The position numbers and the translations under genes are program-made. A DNA stretch of 64,000 nt from Dickeya undicola (GTDB lineage: Bacteria; Pseudomonadota; Gammaproteobacteria; Enterobacterales; Enterobacteriaceae): positions 1-64,000 of the forward strand of contig NZ_JSYG01000025.1 in assembly GCF_000784735.1 (NCBI RefSeq). The letters are read 5' to 3'. The notes under the pieces are model-generated. The model was not told where the DNA came from. It did not search any database and was given only the letters and a program-made list of their open reading frames with translations. Position 1 is the stretch's first letter. Each line of letters starts with the position of its first letter. This document shows positions 7,991-16,807 of the stretch, in pieces.

Positions 7991-9969
7991 TAAAGTAATC
8001 CTCTAACAGTTTCGATAAGCTCATCAAGAACTTCAGGACTATTATCTCTTAACCTATCGTCTTCCATTTTGGATAGAACATAATTATGCGATAATGGCTT
8101 ACCTCTTCCTAAAAATAAGTAGCGATACCAAAAATATTTTTCAAAGTCATCGAACTTCTTAATATCAATGTCTTTTTCTTCTTTTTTCAAAACTGAAGCT
8201 ATTGCTGCTTCAACTTTCTTGTTATATTCAGGATCATCATCCTTTGGCAATCTTGGGCCTCCATTTTCTGGAACAAATGTCTTATAATCCTCAAAGAATT
8301 TATAAAGCATTATCCAATCTAAATCATAGGGATAGGAAAAATAAACATTATAATCCTTCAGGCACTCTATCCATCCCGATTCATTATCTGGATTCTCATC
8401 CCACGTATGCATTTCTTCAAGATCTTCATCGCTTAAAATTCCTGAAGTGACCCTCAATAATTCATTTTTATCCGCACCAATAGAAATTAATTGTTTGACT
8501 GCATATTTAATTCTTCCCCAACCACCACCACCTCTCCTAAAATCATAATCGAGAAGAGTAACATGTGGAATTGAAAGCTCATTGAGTAATTTCCAAAAAT
8601 GATTTACATATCGCCCACCTAAAGGAGCAAATGTTATCAATGAAGTATCAAGCTCTATCCCATTTACTTGTGCTATTTTAGGTATTACAATTTCTTCACT
8701 ATCCCCTTCACCAAGTATGACAACTTTTGCAAAATAAATTTCTGGATATGCTTTTACGGCCTCCTTAACATATGTGAAGGTATCAACATTTTCTGCATCG
8801 CCTTCACCTTTGCTTGGTAATAATATTTCCTTGACTACTGTATTTTTATTATCATTAAGACGAAAATATCTTATATTCTCCGGTTCTACCCGATTAAGTA
8901 AAGATGGTGCATGTGTTGTCAAAACAACTTGTGCTCGATCATTTTCTGATATCTCTTCACACAGCTTAACTATTCTTCCTAAGTATTGTGGTGAAAGGTG
9001 GTTTTCGGGTTCTTCTATTAATATTATCGTTAAATTTGGAGGATCTAATGCTTCTACTGATATCGATAATTGTTTGCCGTCAGAACTTATTATCTCATCT
9101 TCAATATCAAATGCAGATTTAACTAAAGATAAATAAAATAATGATTTCATACCATCACTCAATCTTTCAGTTGGTAATGGTTGAGTATCTGGACTTGGTA
9201 AAAATACAGTATCGATATGTTTTAATACATCTTCAATACCATTCACTACTGGCTTAATTTGAAGTTCTTCGAAGTAACCACCAGTGAAAAGGGATTTCCA
9301 ATTTCTGCCTAATGAAGATGTTATTGTCTGGACTCCAACTTCTTCTTGGAACTGATTTCCGATTGAAACAGCAACCTCATCAACTGTTGCCCCCATTTGT
9401 TCAGACCATTCGACTGCATTTATCAAACGGTGCATGATGGTTCCGGCTGTTTGCTTCAGTTGTTGGGCAGGATCTCGGTAAGCAGGGACATAGTGGACAT
9501 GAATTTTGGATCTTTCATATGCCGTTATATTTTTTTCAGACTCCCCTATCTCCCATACCAGATCGCTTTCTATATCGCCCTCAGCAAGATTAGTCTTTGT
9601 CCATTTTGCTTTTAATTTTGCTATACAGAATGGGATCTCTCCTGCTGCACTTGAAATTAAATGCTTAAAGAAATCAGCAACCGAATCGTCCTCACCATCT
9701 TTTAGGTCTGCAAATTCGAATTTTACACGAACTGATAGCTCTCTTTCATCTTGAGTATCGATTTCATCTCCAGGAGGAACATAAAAATCATCAACTTGAA
9801 TAATTCTATCGGAGCTTTTGACACCAAACATCCTTGTCAATGCGAGGAGAACAGCCGTTTTACCTGTTCCATTCCCTCCAATTAAGCTGGTGAATGAATT
9901 TATATTTATAGTTTGCCCTACATTATCAAAGCTCTTAAAACCTTTGATCTCCATTTGTGTAATTTTCAT
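7990..9969 (-). CDS. gajA: Gabija anti-phage nuclease GajA, OLD-family ATPase-TOPRIM, 659 aa
   Basis: This is an OLD-family nuclease. The N-terminal ABC-type ATPase half has Walker A GGNGTGKT (31 to 38), signature RLSDGMKSLFYLS, Walker B LTIILIEEPENH near 315 and the H-loop LTTHAPSLL. The C-terminal TOPRIM half has the acidic motif ILGEGDSEE near 418 and the DYD motif near 473. ATP-controlled DNA cleavage in the cytoplasm, with GajB, is the known Gabija activity; OLD proteins next to UvrD helicases form class 2. The ATG at 9969 has GAGG five bases upstream and is preferred over a GTG at 9975. It starts within three bases of the upstream HTH gene's stop. All visible motifs look intact. Confidence 0.9.
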   Translation of the reverse strand: MKITQMEIKGFKSFDNVGQTININSFTSLIGGNGTGKTAVLLALTRMFGVKSSDRIIQVDDFYVPPGDEIDTQDERELSVRVKFEFADLKDGEDDSVADFFKHLISSAAGEIPFCIAKLKAKWTKTNLAEGDIESDLVWEIGESEKNITAYERSKIHVHYVPAYRDPAQQLKQTAGTIMHRLINAVEWSEQMGATVDEVAVSIGNQFQEEVGVQTITSSLGRNWKSLFTGGYFEELQIKPVVNGIEDVLKHIDTVFLPSPDTQPLPTERLSDGMKSLFYLSLVKSAFDIEDEIISSDGKQLSISVEALDPPNLTIILIEEPENHLSPQYLGRIVKLCEEISENDRAQVVLTTHAPSLLNRVEPENIRYFRLNDNKNTVVKEILLPSKGEGDAENVDTFTYVKEAVKAYPEIYFAKVVILGEGDSEEIVIPKIAQVNGIELDTSLITFAPLGGRYVNHFWKLLNELSIPHVTLLDYDFRRGGGGWGRIKYAVKQLISIGADKNELLRVTSGILSDEDLEEMHTWDENPDNESGWIECLKDYNVYFSYPYDLDWIMLYKFFEDYKTFVPENGGPRLPKDDDPEYNKKVEAAIASVLKKEEKDIDIKKFDDFEKYFWYRYLFLGRGKPLSHNYVLSKMEDDRLRDNSPEVLDELIETVRGLL

Positions 9970-9971
9970 TA

Positions 9972-10616
9972 TCACCTCAATTGCTGTTTTAAAAAATTAT
10001 AATCACTAATTATTTCTGCGTTTGTAATGATTTCTTGTGAGCACAGCTTAAAACATTCTAAAAATATATTTTTATTATCGTTATGTTCCCAATGTTTTTT
10101 CAAAGCCTCTTCAATTGAAATCCAAATAATTTGAAAATCGTTATTAGATATTTGGCTTGTTAAAACTTTTTCTTCCACACAAAGTATATGCCCTAAGATG
10201 ACATCATCGTATATGTCAGTATCTGAATATCTAACTCCTAACCTTTTTATTTTCATTTTTTGGATGATTTTATTTTTAACAATAAAAGGATGTTCTTCTA
10301 TAAAATCGGTCAATGATGTAAAAGCCAAGCCACGAACCTGAGCACCATGCATTGAACTACTTACTTTATGGATATCTCTCCAAACTCGCAGATCACCTAA
10401 TACATAGAGAACCCGCTGATTTCTCGCTTTCGTATCTTCTGCTTGGTATTGGATATAAGGTGGCCCTCCCCCATTTTGTCTATATCGGGCAAGGGTTTTG
10501 ATGCTTATGCCAAGAAAGACAGAAGCAAGCTCACTATTTACAGTGGCAGAATCAGGCATTTGACCAAATAGTTTCCATACCTCTGAATACTCCCGCAAAA
10601 CTTCCACCACACTCAT
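9972..10616 (-). CDS. HTH protein with unrecognised C-terminal domain, Gabija-associated, 214 aa
   Basis: Residues about 26 to 85 form an AlpA/excisionase-like winged helix: ELASVFLGISIKTLARYRQ is the helix-turn-helix, followed by GGGPPYIQY and a wing-like RVLYVLGDLRVWRD. The last 120 residues (from about SLTDFIEEHPF) match no family I can name. They contain a strand-rich stretch (YDDVILGHILCVEE) and a helical, Asn-rich end. The ATG at 10616 has GAGGGAG close upstream and overlaps the integrase stop region; its own stop lies 3 bases before gajA's ATG. It may act as island excisionase, as transcriptional regulator of the defence operon, or as an extra Gabija subunit. Simple excisionases are under 100 aa, so the large extra domain is notable. 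Confidence 0.65.
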   Translation of the reverse strand: MSVVEVLREYSEVWKLFGQMPDSATVNSELASVFLGISIKTLARYRQNGGGPPYIQYQAEDTKARNQRVLYVLGDLRVWRDIHKVSSSMHGAQVRGLAFTSLTDFIEEHPFIVKNKIIQKMKIKRLGVRYSDTDIYDDVILGHILCVEEKVLTSQISNNDFQIIWISIEEALKKHWEHNDNKNIFLECFKLCSQEIITNAEIISDYNFLKQQLR

Positions 10617-10618
10617 CT

Positions 10619-12082
10619 TCACTCCCTCGTTTCAGGTAATGGAGGATACTTAGCCGAAGCAAGTAACACATTGTATAATTTAGGAGCAGTCATAAGCATA
10701 TGCAACTCAATCCTTTGTAATGCTTCAAAAATCCGTTCTTGATCAGGTTCTGCATACCTTTCTGTTGGATCTGTTGTATTTCTGTGATTGAGCAGTCTCT
10801 TAACGACGGCATATGAAACAAGTTCTTCAGCAACCCTACCAAATGTCCTTCGTAGATCATGCATACCAAGCTTCAGGATTCCCGCCTCTTGGCAGATATA
10901 TTCCCTTAGACTTTTGCTATCGGAATAGTGACCAACTTTACTTCGAGAAGAACGGGCCGGGAAAACCCACTTCTGTTTTTCCTTCCGGGTTACCGTATCG
11001 TTTACTATGTCTCTTCTATCTTCCAAAATTCTTTTGACAGCATCACAAATCGGAAGCTCGTGATCGTTTCGATTCTTAGTGTCGTAAAAACGGATAGTTC
11101 TGTTACTCAGGTCAACATAGCTTGTCGTTTTAGCTTCTTCCTTTGTAAGAGACTCTCGCCAACACAGAGAAGCTGTTTCTTCCTTACGAGCACCTAAGAG
11201 AACGGTAAGTAGCAGATAATCGCACCCAAGCCGGTTGAAGCTTCTCTTGTTGTACAATGCTGTTAAAAATCGTCCAAGAGTATCTTTTGGCGAAAGCGGA
11301 TTTCTGACACCTTTTGCTTTGTAGCTATCTTCCAGTTCTGATCGAGTCCTAAATTTTTTCTGCACTTTTAGAATTGAAAATGGATTGTATGACAGTGATG
11401 GTTGTCTTTGTTGAGTCTGTGCATTACTTGCTTCGATCTCGATTGCATGTCTGACAGCTACATTTGCCCACCTGAATGTTTGCTCAGATGCTGTCCTTGC
11501 TCTACTTGCGATTTCATCAAACTTACGAAGAATTTCATTGCCTGTTAAATCCTTCACTCGAAGCCCTGACCATTCAGAAAGCCTGTTTTCTGCTTTGTTC
11601 AGGACATTAAGTGTGTTGGGTTTAGCTGGTTTAGACCTGCCAAGAAGGTGTTGACGATATTGAGCAAACACTTCACTGATAGTGAGTTCAGAAGCATCAG
11701 ACTCCCGCTTCACTGCATTCGGATTCCTTTTCGTCAACTTCATCGTTTCAACGAATTTGCGAGCAGTCTCGCGTGCCTGATCAATGCTGGCGAAATCCGA
11801 GACATTACCAATGGTAGATCTAATAACCTGTTTTGGTGCCTTGCCACCTGTTGCAGGTCGATTGTCTGCTGATGATACTCGTCTTTGAATGATATAGGTC
11901 TTTTTCGTTGCACTGATTTTGACACCGAAACCGACTGGTGAATCACGATGGCTGTCAGTGATAAGATAAGGTTTTCTGTCTATGTTGGGTAAGTACACTA
12001 CTCGCCCATCTTGATCGAGACTTGGTTTGACGTCGATAGATAACTTATTGATTATAATCGACTGATTGAGTGTCATTTTCAT
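10619..12082 (-). CDS. Tyrosine integrase of the defence island, about 487 aa
   Basis: This is a phage/ICE-type integrase. Order of parts: an N-terminal DUF4102-like arm-binding region (GFGVKISATKKTYIIQRR), a SAM-like core-binding region (ISEVFAQYRQHLL) and a catalytic domain. The catalytic domain has Arg in LGARKEETA near 297, H-D-L-R-R near 406, His in LLNHRNTT and the Tyr nucleophile in ERYAEPDQ near 441. The frame is open to 12190 via a GTG; the ATG at 12082 (or 12076) is chosen because the upstream part is repeat DNA. It differs from the triad recombinases at the other end. It stops 3 bases before the HTH gene's ATG, so integrase and defence genes share a transcript. Confidence 0.85.
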   Translation of the reverse strand: MKMTLNQSIIINKLSIDVKPSLDQDGRVVYLPNIDRKPYLITDSHRDSPVGFGVKISATKKTYIIQRRVSSADNRPATGGKAPKQVIRSTIGNVSDFASIDQARETARKFVETMKLTKRNPNAVKRESDASELTISEVFAQYRQHLLGRSKPAKPNTLNVLNKAENRLSEWSGLRVKDLTGNEILRKFDEIASRARTASEQTFRWANVAVRHAIEIEASNAQTQQRQPSLSYNPFSILKVQKKFRTRSELEDSYKAKGVRNPLSPKDTLGRFLTALYNKRSFNRLGCDYLLLTVLLGARKEETASLCWRESLTKEEAKTTSYVDLSNRTIRFYDTKNRNDHELPICDAVKRILEDRRDIVNDTVTRKEKQKWVFPARSSRSKVGHYSDSKSLREYICQEAGILKLGMHDLRRTFGRVAEELVSYAVVKRLLNHRNTTDPTERYAEPDQERIFEALQRIELHMLMTAPKLYNVLLASAKYPPLPETRE

Positions 12083-12085
12083 CGA

Positions 12086-12144
12086 TGTATACCAGCAGTT
12101 CAAGTATGTATACGAGATAGTAGCTAGAATACTTCTGGTATACA
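12086..12144. repeat. GTATAC repeat cluster upstream of the integrase
   Basis: TGTATACCAG (12086 to 12095) is repeated almost exactly as TGTATACGAG 21 bases further on (12107 to 12116). It recurs as a perfect inverted copy, CTGGTATACA (12135 to 12144). Sites spaced by two helical turns in an integrase promoter are typical of arm-type integrase/excisionase sites or operators. The function is inferred. Confidence 0.6.
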
Positions 12145-12154
12145 AATTTAACGA

Positions 12155-12186
12155 TTCACATGGGTTTTTAAGGGTTTCACATGGGG
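12155..12186. repeat. Direct repeat TTCACATGGG at the island/mutS border
   Basis: TTCACATGGG occurs at 12155 to 12164 and again at 12176 to 12185, 21 bases apart, about 45 bases before mutS. It may be part of the attachment site or a binding site of the integrase. The matching copy at the island's other end would lie left of the window, so this cannot be verified here. Confidence 0.4.
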
Positions 12187-12229
12187 TCACCTGAGTACCT
12201 AAAAGACTTAAAAAACGAGTAAAATCAAT

Positions 12230-14794
12230 ATGAATGAGTCTATTGACAAGGATCTATCAGACCACACGCCGATGATGCAGCAGTACCTGAAGCTGAAAGC
12301 CCAGCACCCCGATATTCTGCTGTTTTACCGCATGGGCGACTTCTATGAGCTGTTTTATGGCGACGCCAAACGCGCCTCGCAGTTGCTGGATATTTCGCTG
12401 ACCAAGCGCGGCGCTTCTGCGGGGGAACCCATCCCGATGGCTGGCGTACCTCACCATGCGGTGGAAAACTATCTGGCCAAACTGGTGCAGTTGGGCGAAT
12501 CGGTGGCTATCTGCGAACAAATTGGCGACCCGGCCACCAGCAAAGGTCCGGTGGAGCGCAAAGTGGTGCGCATCGTCACCCCCGGCACCATCAGCGATGA
12601 AGCGCTCTTACAGGAAAAACAGGACAACCTGCTCGCCGCCGTCTGGCAGGAAGGCCGGGGATTCGGCTACGCCACGCTGGATATCAGCTCCGGTCGTTTC
12701 CGGCTGGTGGAGCCGGTTGACCGGGAAACCATGGCGGCAGAGCTCCAACGCACCAATCCGGCGGAATTGCTCTATCCGGAAACCTTTGAAGCGATGTCCC
12801 TGATTGAACATCGCCACGGGCTGCGCCGCCGCCCGTTGTGGGAGTTTGAACTGGACACCGCCCGCCAGCAGTTGAACCTGCAATTTGGCACCCGCGACCT
12901 GACCGGTTTCGGCGTAGAACAGGCACACCTGGGGCTGCGCGCTGCGGGTTGTCTGTTGCAATACGCCAAAGATACCCAGCGAACCTCGCTGCCGCATATC
13001 CGCGGCATCACCGTAGAGCGCCAGCAGGACGGCATCATAATGGATGCGGCGACGCGCCGTAATCTGGAGCTGACGCAGAACCTGTCCGGCAGCGGTGAAA
13101 ATACCCTGGCCTCGGTGCTGGACCGTACCGTTACCCCGATGGGTAGCCGGATGCTGAAACGTTGGCTGCACGCGCCGGTTCGTGACGTTCAGGCGCTGCT
13201 GCGGCGTCAACAGGCCATAGGTACACTGCGAGATGTCGCGGCCGAACTGCAACCGTTCTTGCGTCAGGTGGGCGATCTGGAGCGTATTCTGGCACGTCTG
13301 GCGCTGCGTTCGGCACGTCCGCGCGATCTGGCCAGAATGCGTCATGCCTTTCAACAGTTGCCGGACATTCACGCACTGCTGGAAACGGTCAGCGCTGACG
13401 CGGTGCAACAACTGCGCGAGCACGTCGGGCATTTTGATGAGTTGCGCGACCTGCTGGAACAGGCAGTAGTAGAAGCGCCGCCGGTGCTGGTGCGTGATGG
13501 TGGCGTCATCGCCAGCGGCTACAACGCCGAACTGGATGAGTGGCGTATGCTGGCCGATGGTGCCAGCGATTATCTGGAAAAACTGGAAATCCGCGAACGC
13601 GACCGGCTTGGTATCGACACGCTGAAGGTCGGTTTCAACGGCGTGCACGGTTACTACATTCAGGTCAGCCGTGGACAGAGCCATCTGGTGCCGATGAACT
13701 ATGTGCGCCGCCAGACGCTAAAAAATGCCGAGCGCTACATCATCCCCGAACTGAAAGAATACGAAGACAAGGTACTGACCTCAAAAGGCAAGGCGCTGGC
13801 GCTGGAAAAAGCCCTGTACGACGAACTGTTCGACCTGCTGCTGCCACACCTGGCAGAACTCCAGCAAAGCGCAGGCGCACTGGCGGAACTGGATGTTCTG
13901 ACCAATCTGGCCGAACGCGCCGACACGCTGAACTACGTGTGCCCCACCCTCAGCGATAAACCGGGGATCAGGATTACCGGCGGCCGCCATCCGGTGGTGG
14001 AACAGGTGCTGAGCGAGCCCTTTATCGCCAACCCGTTGTCGCTGTCGCCTCAGCGTCGATTGCTGATCATCACCGGCCCTAACATGGGCGGGAAAAGCAC
14101 CTATATGCGACAGGCGGCGCTGATTGTGCTGATGGCGCACATCGGCAGCTATGTCCCGGCCGAACAGGCGGTGATTGGCCCGGTCGACCGCATATTCACC
14201 CGCGTCGGTGCCGCCGATGACCTGGCCTCCGGCCGTTCAACCTTTATGGTGGAAATGACGGAAACCGCCAATATTTTGCATAACGCCACCGAACACAGTC
14301 TGGTGTTGATGGATGAAATCGGGCGCGGTACATCCACTTACGATGGTCTGTCGCTGGCCTGGGCCTGCGCCGAAGCACTGGCGAACAAAATCAAAGCGAT
14401 GACTCTGTTCGCCACTCACTATTTCGAGCTCACCAACCTGCCGGAAAAAATGGAAGGTGCTATCAATATCCATCTCGACGCGTTGGAGCATGGCGACACC
14501 ATCGCCTTTATGCACAGTGTGCAGGAAGGCGCGGCCAGCAAGAGCTACGGGCTTGCCGTCGCAGCACTGGCTGGTGTGCCGAGAGAGGTCATCAAGCGAG
14601 CAAGGCAAAAGCTGAAAGAACTGGAGTCACTGGCAGGTCATGCTTCGGCCAGCCACGTCGATGGCTCGCAACTCGCATTGCTCACGCAGGAAGATCCATC
14701 ACCGGCGCTGGAGGCGCTGGACGCGATCGACCCCGACACGCTGACACCACGCCAGGCGCTGGACTGGTTGTATAAGCTGAAAGGAATGCGGTAA
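12230..14794 (+). CDS. mutS: DNA mismatch repair protein MutS, 854 aa
   Basis: MutS recognises mismatches and small loops in newly replicated DNA and recruits MutL. The product is full length (E. coli 853 aa). The N-terminal mismatch-binding domain has the Phe-x-Glu wedge in MGDFYELF near 40. The C-terminal ATPase has Walker [13 protein letters not shown] near 617, [12 protein letters not shown] near 698 and FATHYFEL. The C-terminal helix [12 protein letters not shown], which mediates tetramerisation, is present. Only 147 bases separate its start from the integrase ATG, and the ribosome site is weak (GAG then 10 bases). Its promoter therefore lies in or beside island DNA, and expression may differ from relatives. 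Next to nlpE rather than in its E. coli neighbourhood. Confidence 0.98.
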   Translation: MNESIDKDLSDHTPMMQQYLKLKAQHPDILLFYRMGDFYELFYGDAKRASQLLDISLTKRGASAGEPIPMAGVPHHAVENYLAKLVQLGESVAICEQIGDPATSKGPVERKVVRIVTPGTISDEALLQEKQDNLLAAVWQEGRGFGYATLDISSGRFRLVEPVDRETMAAELQRTNPAELLYPETFEAMSLIEHRHGLRRRPLWEFELDTARQQLNLQFGTRDLTGFGVEQAHLGLRAAGCLLQYAKDTQRTSLPHIRGITVERQQDGIIMDAATRRNLELTQNLSGSGENTLASVLDRTVTPMGSRMLKRWLHAPVRDVQALLRRQQAIGTLRDVAAELQPFLRQVGDLERILARLALRSARPRDLARMRHAFQQLPDIHALLETVSADAVQQLREHVGHFDELRDLLEQAVVEAPPVLVRDGGVIASGYNAELDEWRMLADGASDYLEKLEIRERDRLGIDTLKVGFNGVHGYYIQVSRGQSHLVPMNYVRRQTLKNAERYIIPELKEYEDKVLTSKGKALALEKALYDELFDLLLPHLAELQQSAGALAELDVLTNLAERADTLNYVCPTLSDKPGIRITGGRHPVVEQVLSEPFIANPLSLSPQRRLLIITGPNMGGKSTYMRQAALIVLMAHIGSYVPAEQAVIGPVDRIFTRVGAADDLASGRSTFMVEMTETANILHNATEHSLVLMDEIGRGTSTYDGLSLAWACAEALANKIKAMTLFATHYFELTNLPEKMEGAINIHLDALEHGDTIAFMHSVQEGAASKSYGLAVAALAGVPREVIKRARQKLKELESLAGHASASHVDGSQLALLTQEDPSPALEALDAIDPDTLTPRQALDWLYKLKGMR

Positions 14795-14801
14795 AGATGT
14801 T

Positions 14802-14835
14802 GAGCGGAGAACAACGACTTTCGGGTTCTCCGCTC
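14802..14835 (+). terminator. Stem-loop after mutS
   Basis: A perfect 11-bp inverted repeat (GAGCGGAGAAC at 14802 and GTTCTCCGCTC at 14825) lies between the convergent ends of mutS and the nlpE-like gene. There is no clear T-run on either strand, so it may stabilise mRNA ends or terminate with help. Confidence 0.5.
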
Positions 14836-14870
14836 ACGCTGTCTTGGCTTAACCAAGGCTACAGGCTGGG

Positions 14871-15473
14871 TTACAAGACCACAGGATAGGTTGTTACGCG
14901 GGAGTATGAATAATAGCTCACGTGCACGGCAGCAATTCCCGGTTCCATCGCAACGGAAAACACATGCCCATCCGGTTGCTTCGTCATATAACGCTCAACC
15001 GCAGCCGTTATCGCACGCATCTCGCGGCCAGGGAGCCGACTCAGACATACAGGCTCTACCGGTTTCGCCTGCTTATCCACGGCGAGTAACTGGTAACGCT
15101 GAGTAGCCGCCCCCAACGGCTGACCATCATCGCCCAAGGCTTCGAGGCCATTGTTCAACGGGCGGAAATAGCGCTTCTCACCATAGTTATCGGTCAGCAC
15201 TAATCGTTCGGCAGTACGGCTCCAGCGCCCTGACTCCGCAACGGTAGTCTTGCCGTCAACCCCGGACGGGTAACTTTCCTGCATAACAAAACTGCCGTCC
15301 GTATTTAAAAACAGTGACGTATCCATCTCGCCGCACGTGCCACAAGGCAACTTACCGCGATAATATTGCGCCATCGGGCGTAATGGCTCTTCCTGAATCT
15401 GAGGGCGTGAATGGCACCCTATCAACCCCGATAATAAAAGAACAAGCACTACCCCTGTCGCCAGTTTTTTCAT
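14871..15473 (-). CDS. nlpE: NlpE-like outer-membrane lipoprotein, 200 aa, lacking the usual C-terminal domain
   Basis: NlpE senses surface contact and envelope stress and activates the Cpx pathway. A lipoprotein signal peptide is clear (MKKLATGVVLVLLLSGLIGC, Cys 20 lipidated). The mature N-domain has the family CxxC motif (LPCGTCGEMDTSLFL) and the beta-barrel pattern GRWSRTAERLVLTDNYGEKRYF. E. coli NlpE (236 aa) adds an OB-fold C-domain with a second Cys pair. Here the tail after about residue 140 is short and different, and only one further Cys (PVCLSRLPG) is seen. The upstream frame to 15503 is ignored because the signal starts at 15473. The neighbour order nlpE-yaeQ-yaeP-rof-tilS resembles E. 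coli. Confidence 0.8.
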   Translation of the reverse strand: MKKLATGVVLVLLLSGLIGCHSRPQIQEEPLRPMAQYYRGKLPCGTCGEMDTSLFLNTDGSFVMQESYPSGVDGKTTVAESGRWSRTAERLVLTDNYGEKRYFRPLNNGLEALGDDGQPLGAATQRYQLLAVDKQAKPVEPVCLSRLPGREMRAITAAVERYMTKQPDGHVFSVAMEPGIAAVHVSYYSYSRVTTYPVVL

Positions 15474-15518
15474 CCTTATTCTCCTGCTGTGTTGTGCTGG
15501 CATAGCGTCAGATCATCC

Positions 15519-16067
15519 CTAACCTTGAGCAATTTGCCAGCCACTGAACGACAATTCCAGATTATTCTGATCGTCAGACAGCCAGATAGTTCCTTCCTGC
15601 AACGTAGCCTGTAATGTCATGGAACGTTGTGCCAGAGCGGCCAGGCTCGCCAGTTGCTGATCATCAAGAAAATATACGGTCAGATTAGAGAGAGACGCCA
15701 CCTTGTCGGCCATGCTTTGCCACCATACTCGGGCAGCGCGCTCGCCATAGGCATACAGCACCACCTCCGGTGACAGACTACAGGCTTTTTTCAGGCGTTT
15801 TTCATCAGGCAGGCCCAGTTCAATCCATAACATCAGTTGACCGTCGTCGCTATGTTGCCAGATCTCCGGCTCGTCATCCGCGCTCAATCCCTTGGTAAAG
15901 CGCAGTCTGTCATCGGCATGACAGATCCACGCCAGCAACCGCAGCATCATACGCTGGTCGGTTTCGGAAGGGTGCTGGGCCAGCGTCAGGCTGACATCCT
16001 GGAAAAACGCGCGATCCATATCGGCGATGTTGACGTTGGCTTTGTAAACCGTTGCTTTTAAGGCCAT
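15519..16067 (-). CDS. yaeQ: YaeQ family protein, 182 aa
   Basis: This matches E. coli YaeQ across its length ([19 protein letters not shown], then [18 protein letters not shown] and ERAARVWWQ). YaeQ has a PD-(D/E)XK nuclease-like fold; its role is not firmly known. It was first noted as a multicopy suppressor linked to the RfaH/haemolysin transcription phenotype. The ribosome site AGGGG lies 6 bases before the ATG. It lies between nlpE and the divergent yaeP-rof pair. Confidence 0.92.
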   Translation of the reverse strand: MALKATVYKANVNIADMDRAFFQDVSLTLAQHPSETDQRMMLRLLAWICHADDRLRFTKGLSADDEPEIWQHSDDGQLMLWIELGLPDEKRLKKACSLSPEVVLYAYGERAARVWWQSMADKVASLSNLTVYFLDDQQLASLAALAQRSMTLQATLQEGTIWLSDDQNNLELSFSGWQIAQG

Positions 16068-16306
16068 TCTCTACCCCTGATTACAGAGCCATTAGTCTAC
16101 CCCAGTTGCGACGTACATCACAGCCACATGCGCGCTACGGTTGGTAACGGCAGAATTATGCTGTTGCATTATGCTGATAACCTGGCGGGGCCTATGCTAT
16201 AGTCGAAAAGAAGATGAGAGTTTATCTTCGTAGAATTACATCGCAGTCACGATAACAATGAATGATGCATGAATCTCTACCGGGTTAAGCTCTAAGGGAG
16301 GATATT
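16068..16306. other. Divergent intergenic region yaeQ / yaeP
   Basis: This region carries the promoters for yaeQ (leftward) and yaeP-rof (rightward). TATGCTATAGT near 16193 to 16203 is a plausible -10 for yaeP, but no well-spaced -35 is obvious. A strong ribosome site (AAGGGAGGA) ends the leader at about 16302. Confidence 0.4.
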
Positions 16307-16507
16307 ATGCAACAATACAGTGAATTAGTACGCCGTCTGTACGCGGAGATCGCCAGCGGCGATCTGGGGTTCATACCCGACGCGCTGGGTTGTGTATTGA
16401 AAACCCTGGATGGCATCGCGACGAACAGCGAATTACCATCCTCTGTCAGGGAACAGGCGGCCTATGCCGCCGCTAACTTATTGGTGAGCGATTATGTCAA
16501 TGAGTAA
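16307..16507 (+). CDS. yaeP: YaeP family small protein, 66 aa
   Basis: This matches the conserved enterobacterial YaeP (UPF0253): [21 protein letters not shown], ending [13 protein letters not shown]. The function is unknown. The ribosome site GGGAGGATATT is excellent. Its end overlaps rof by 14 bases, and the same pairing in E. coli suggests coupled translation with the Rho inhibitor. Confidence 0.93.
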   Translation: MQQYSELVRRLYAEIASGDLGFIPDALGCVLKTLDGIATNSELPSSVREQAAYAAANLLVSDYVNE

Positions 16508-16754
16508 TGAATATCAACCCATCAATTGTGATGACTACGATAACCTGGAAGCCACCTGCCAGCAGCACTTGATGCTGACGGTTGAACTGCGTACCGGCGA
16601 GGTCGTGGTCGGTAAAGCCAGTGATATGATCTCTCGAAAAAATATCGAATATCTGGTGATTGAAGAGTCAGGGCAGAAACGCGAACTCCGCCTTGACCAT
16701 ATTCTCAGCTTCAGTCATCCCGAAATTGGTAAAGTGGTGGTCAGCGAGCCCTGA
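16494..16754 (+). CDS. rof: Rho-binding antiterminator Rof, 86 aa
   Basis: Rof (YaeO) binds Rho termination factor and blocks its RNA loading. The family core is plain: [28 protein letters not shown] and [15 protein letters not shown]. Starts at 16494 or 16500 are both possible; the first overlaps yaeP. A strong hairpin terminator follows. Confidence 0.94.
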   Translation: MSMSNEYQPINCDDYDNLEATCQQHLMLTVELRTGEVVVGKASDMISRKNIEYLVIEESGQKRELRLDHILSFSHPEIGKVVVSEP

Positions 16755-16780
16755 CACACAACCCTCCTCATCTACAGCAA

Positions 16781-16807
16781 CGGACAACGCAGGTTGTCCG
16801 TTTTTAT
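16781..16807 (+). terminator. Rho-independent terminator of yaeP-rof
   Basis: Stem CGGACAAC/GTTGTCCG around a short loop is followed by TTTTTATTT. It overlaps the last codons of convergent tilS. Confidence 0.9.

Noticed and set aside
6143-9969. AddAB- or RecBCD-like repair pair instead of Gabija
   Set aside because: The ATPase protein has a TOPRIM domain of the OLD type, not a RecB nuclease. The helicase has no C-terminal nuclease domain, and the size and order fit GajA-GajB.
12083-12190. Longer integrase starting at the GTG at 12190
   Set aside because: The added residues are encoded by repeat DNA (PCETLKNPCESL arises from the direct repeat) and no ribosome site precedes the GTG.
12608-13684. 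Minus-strand frame of 358 codons inside mutS
   Set aside because: It lies fully antisense to intact mutS, has no ribosome site and reads as low-complexity Arg/Gln-rich sequence. It is a shadow of GC-rich codon usage.
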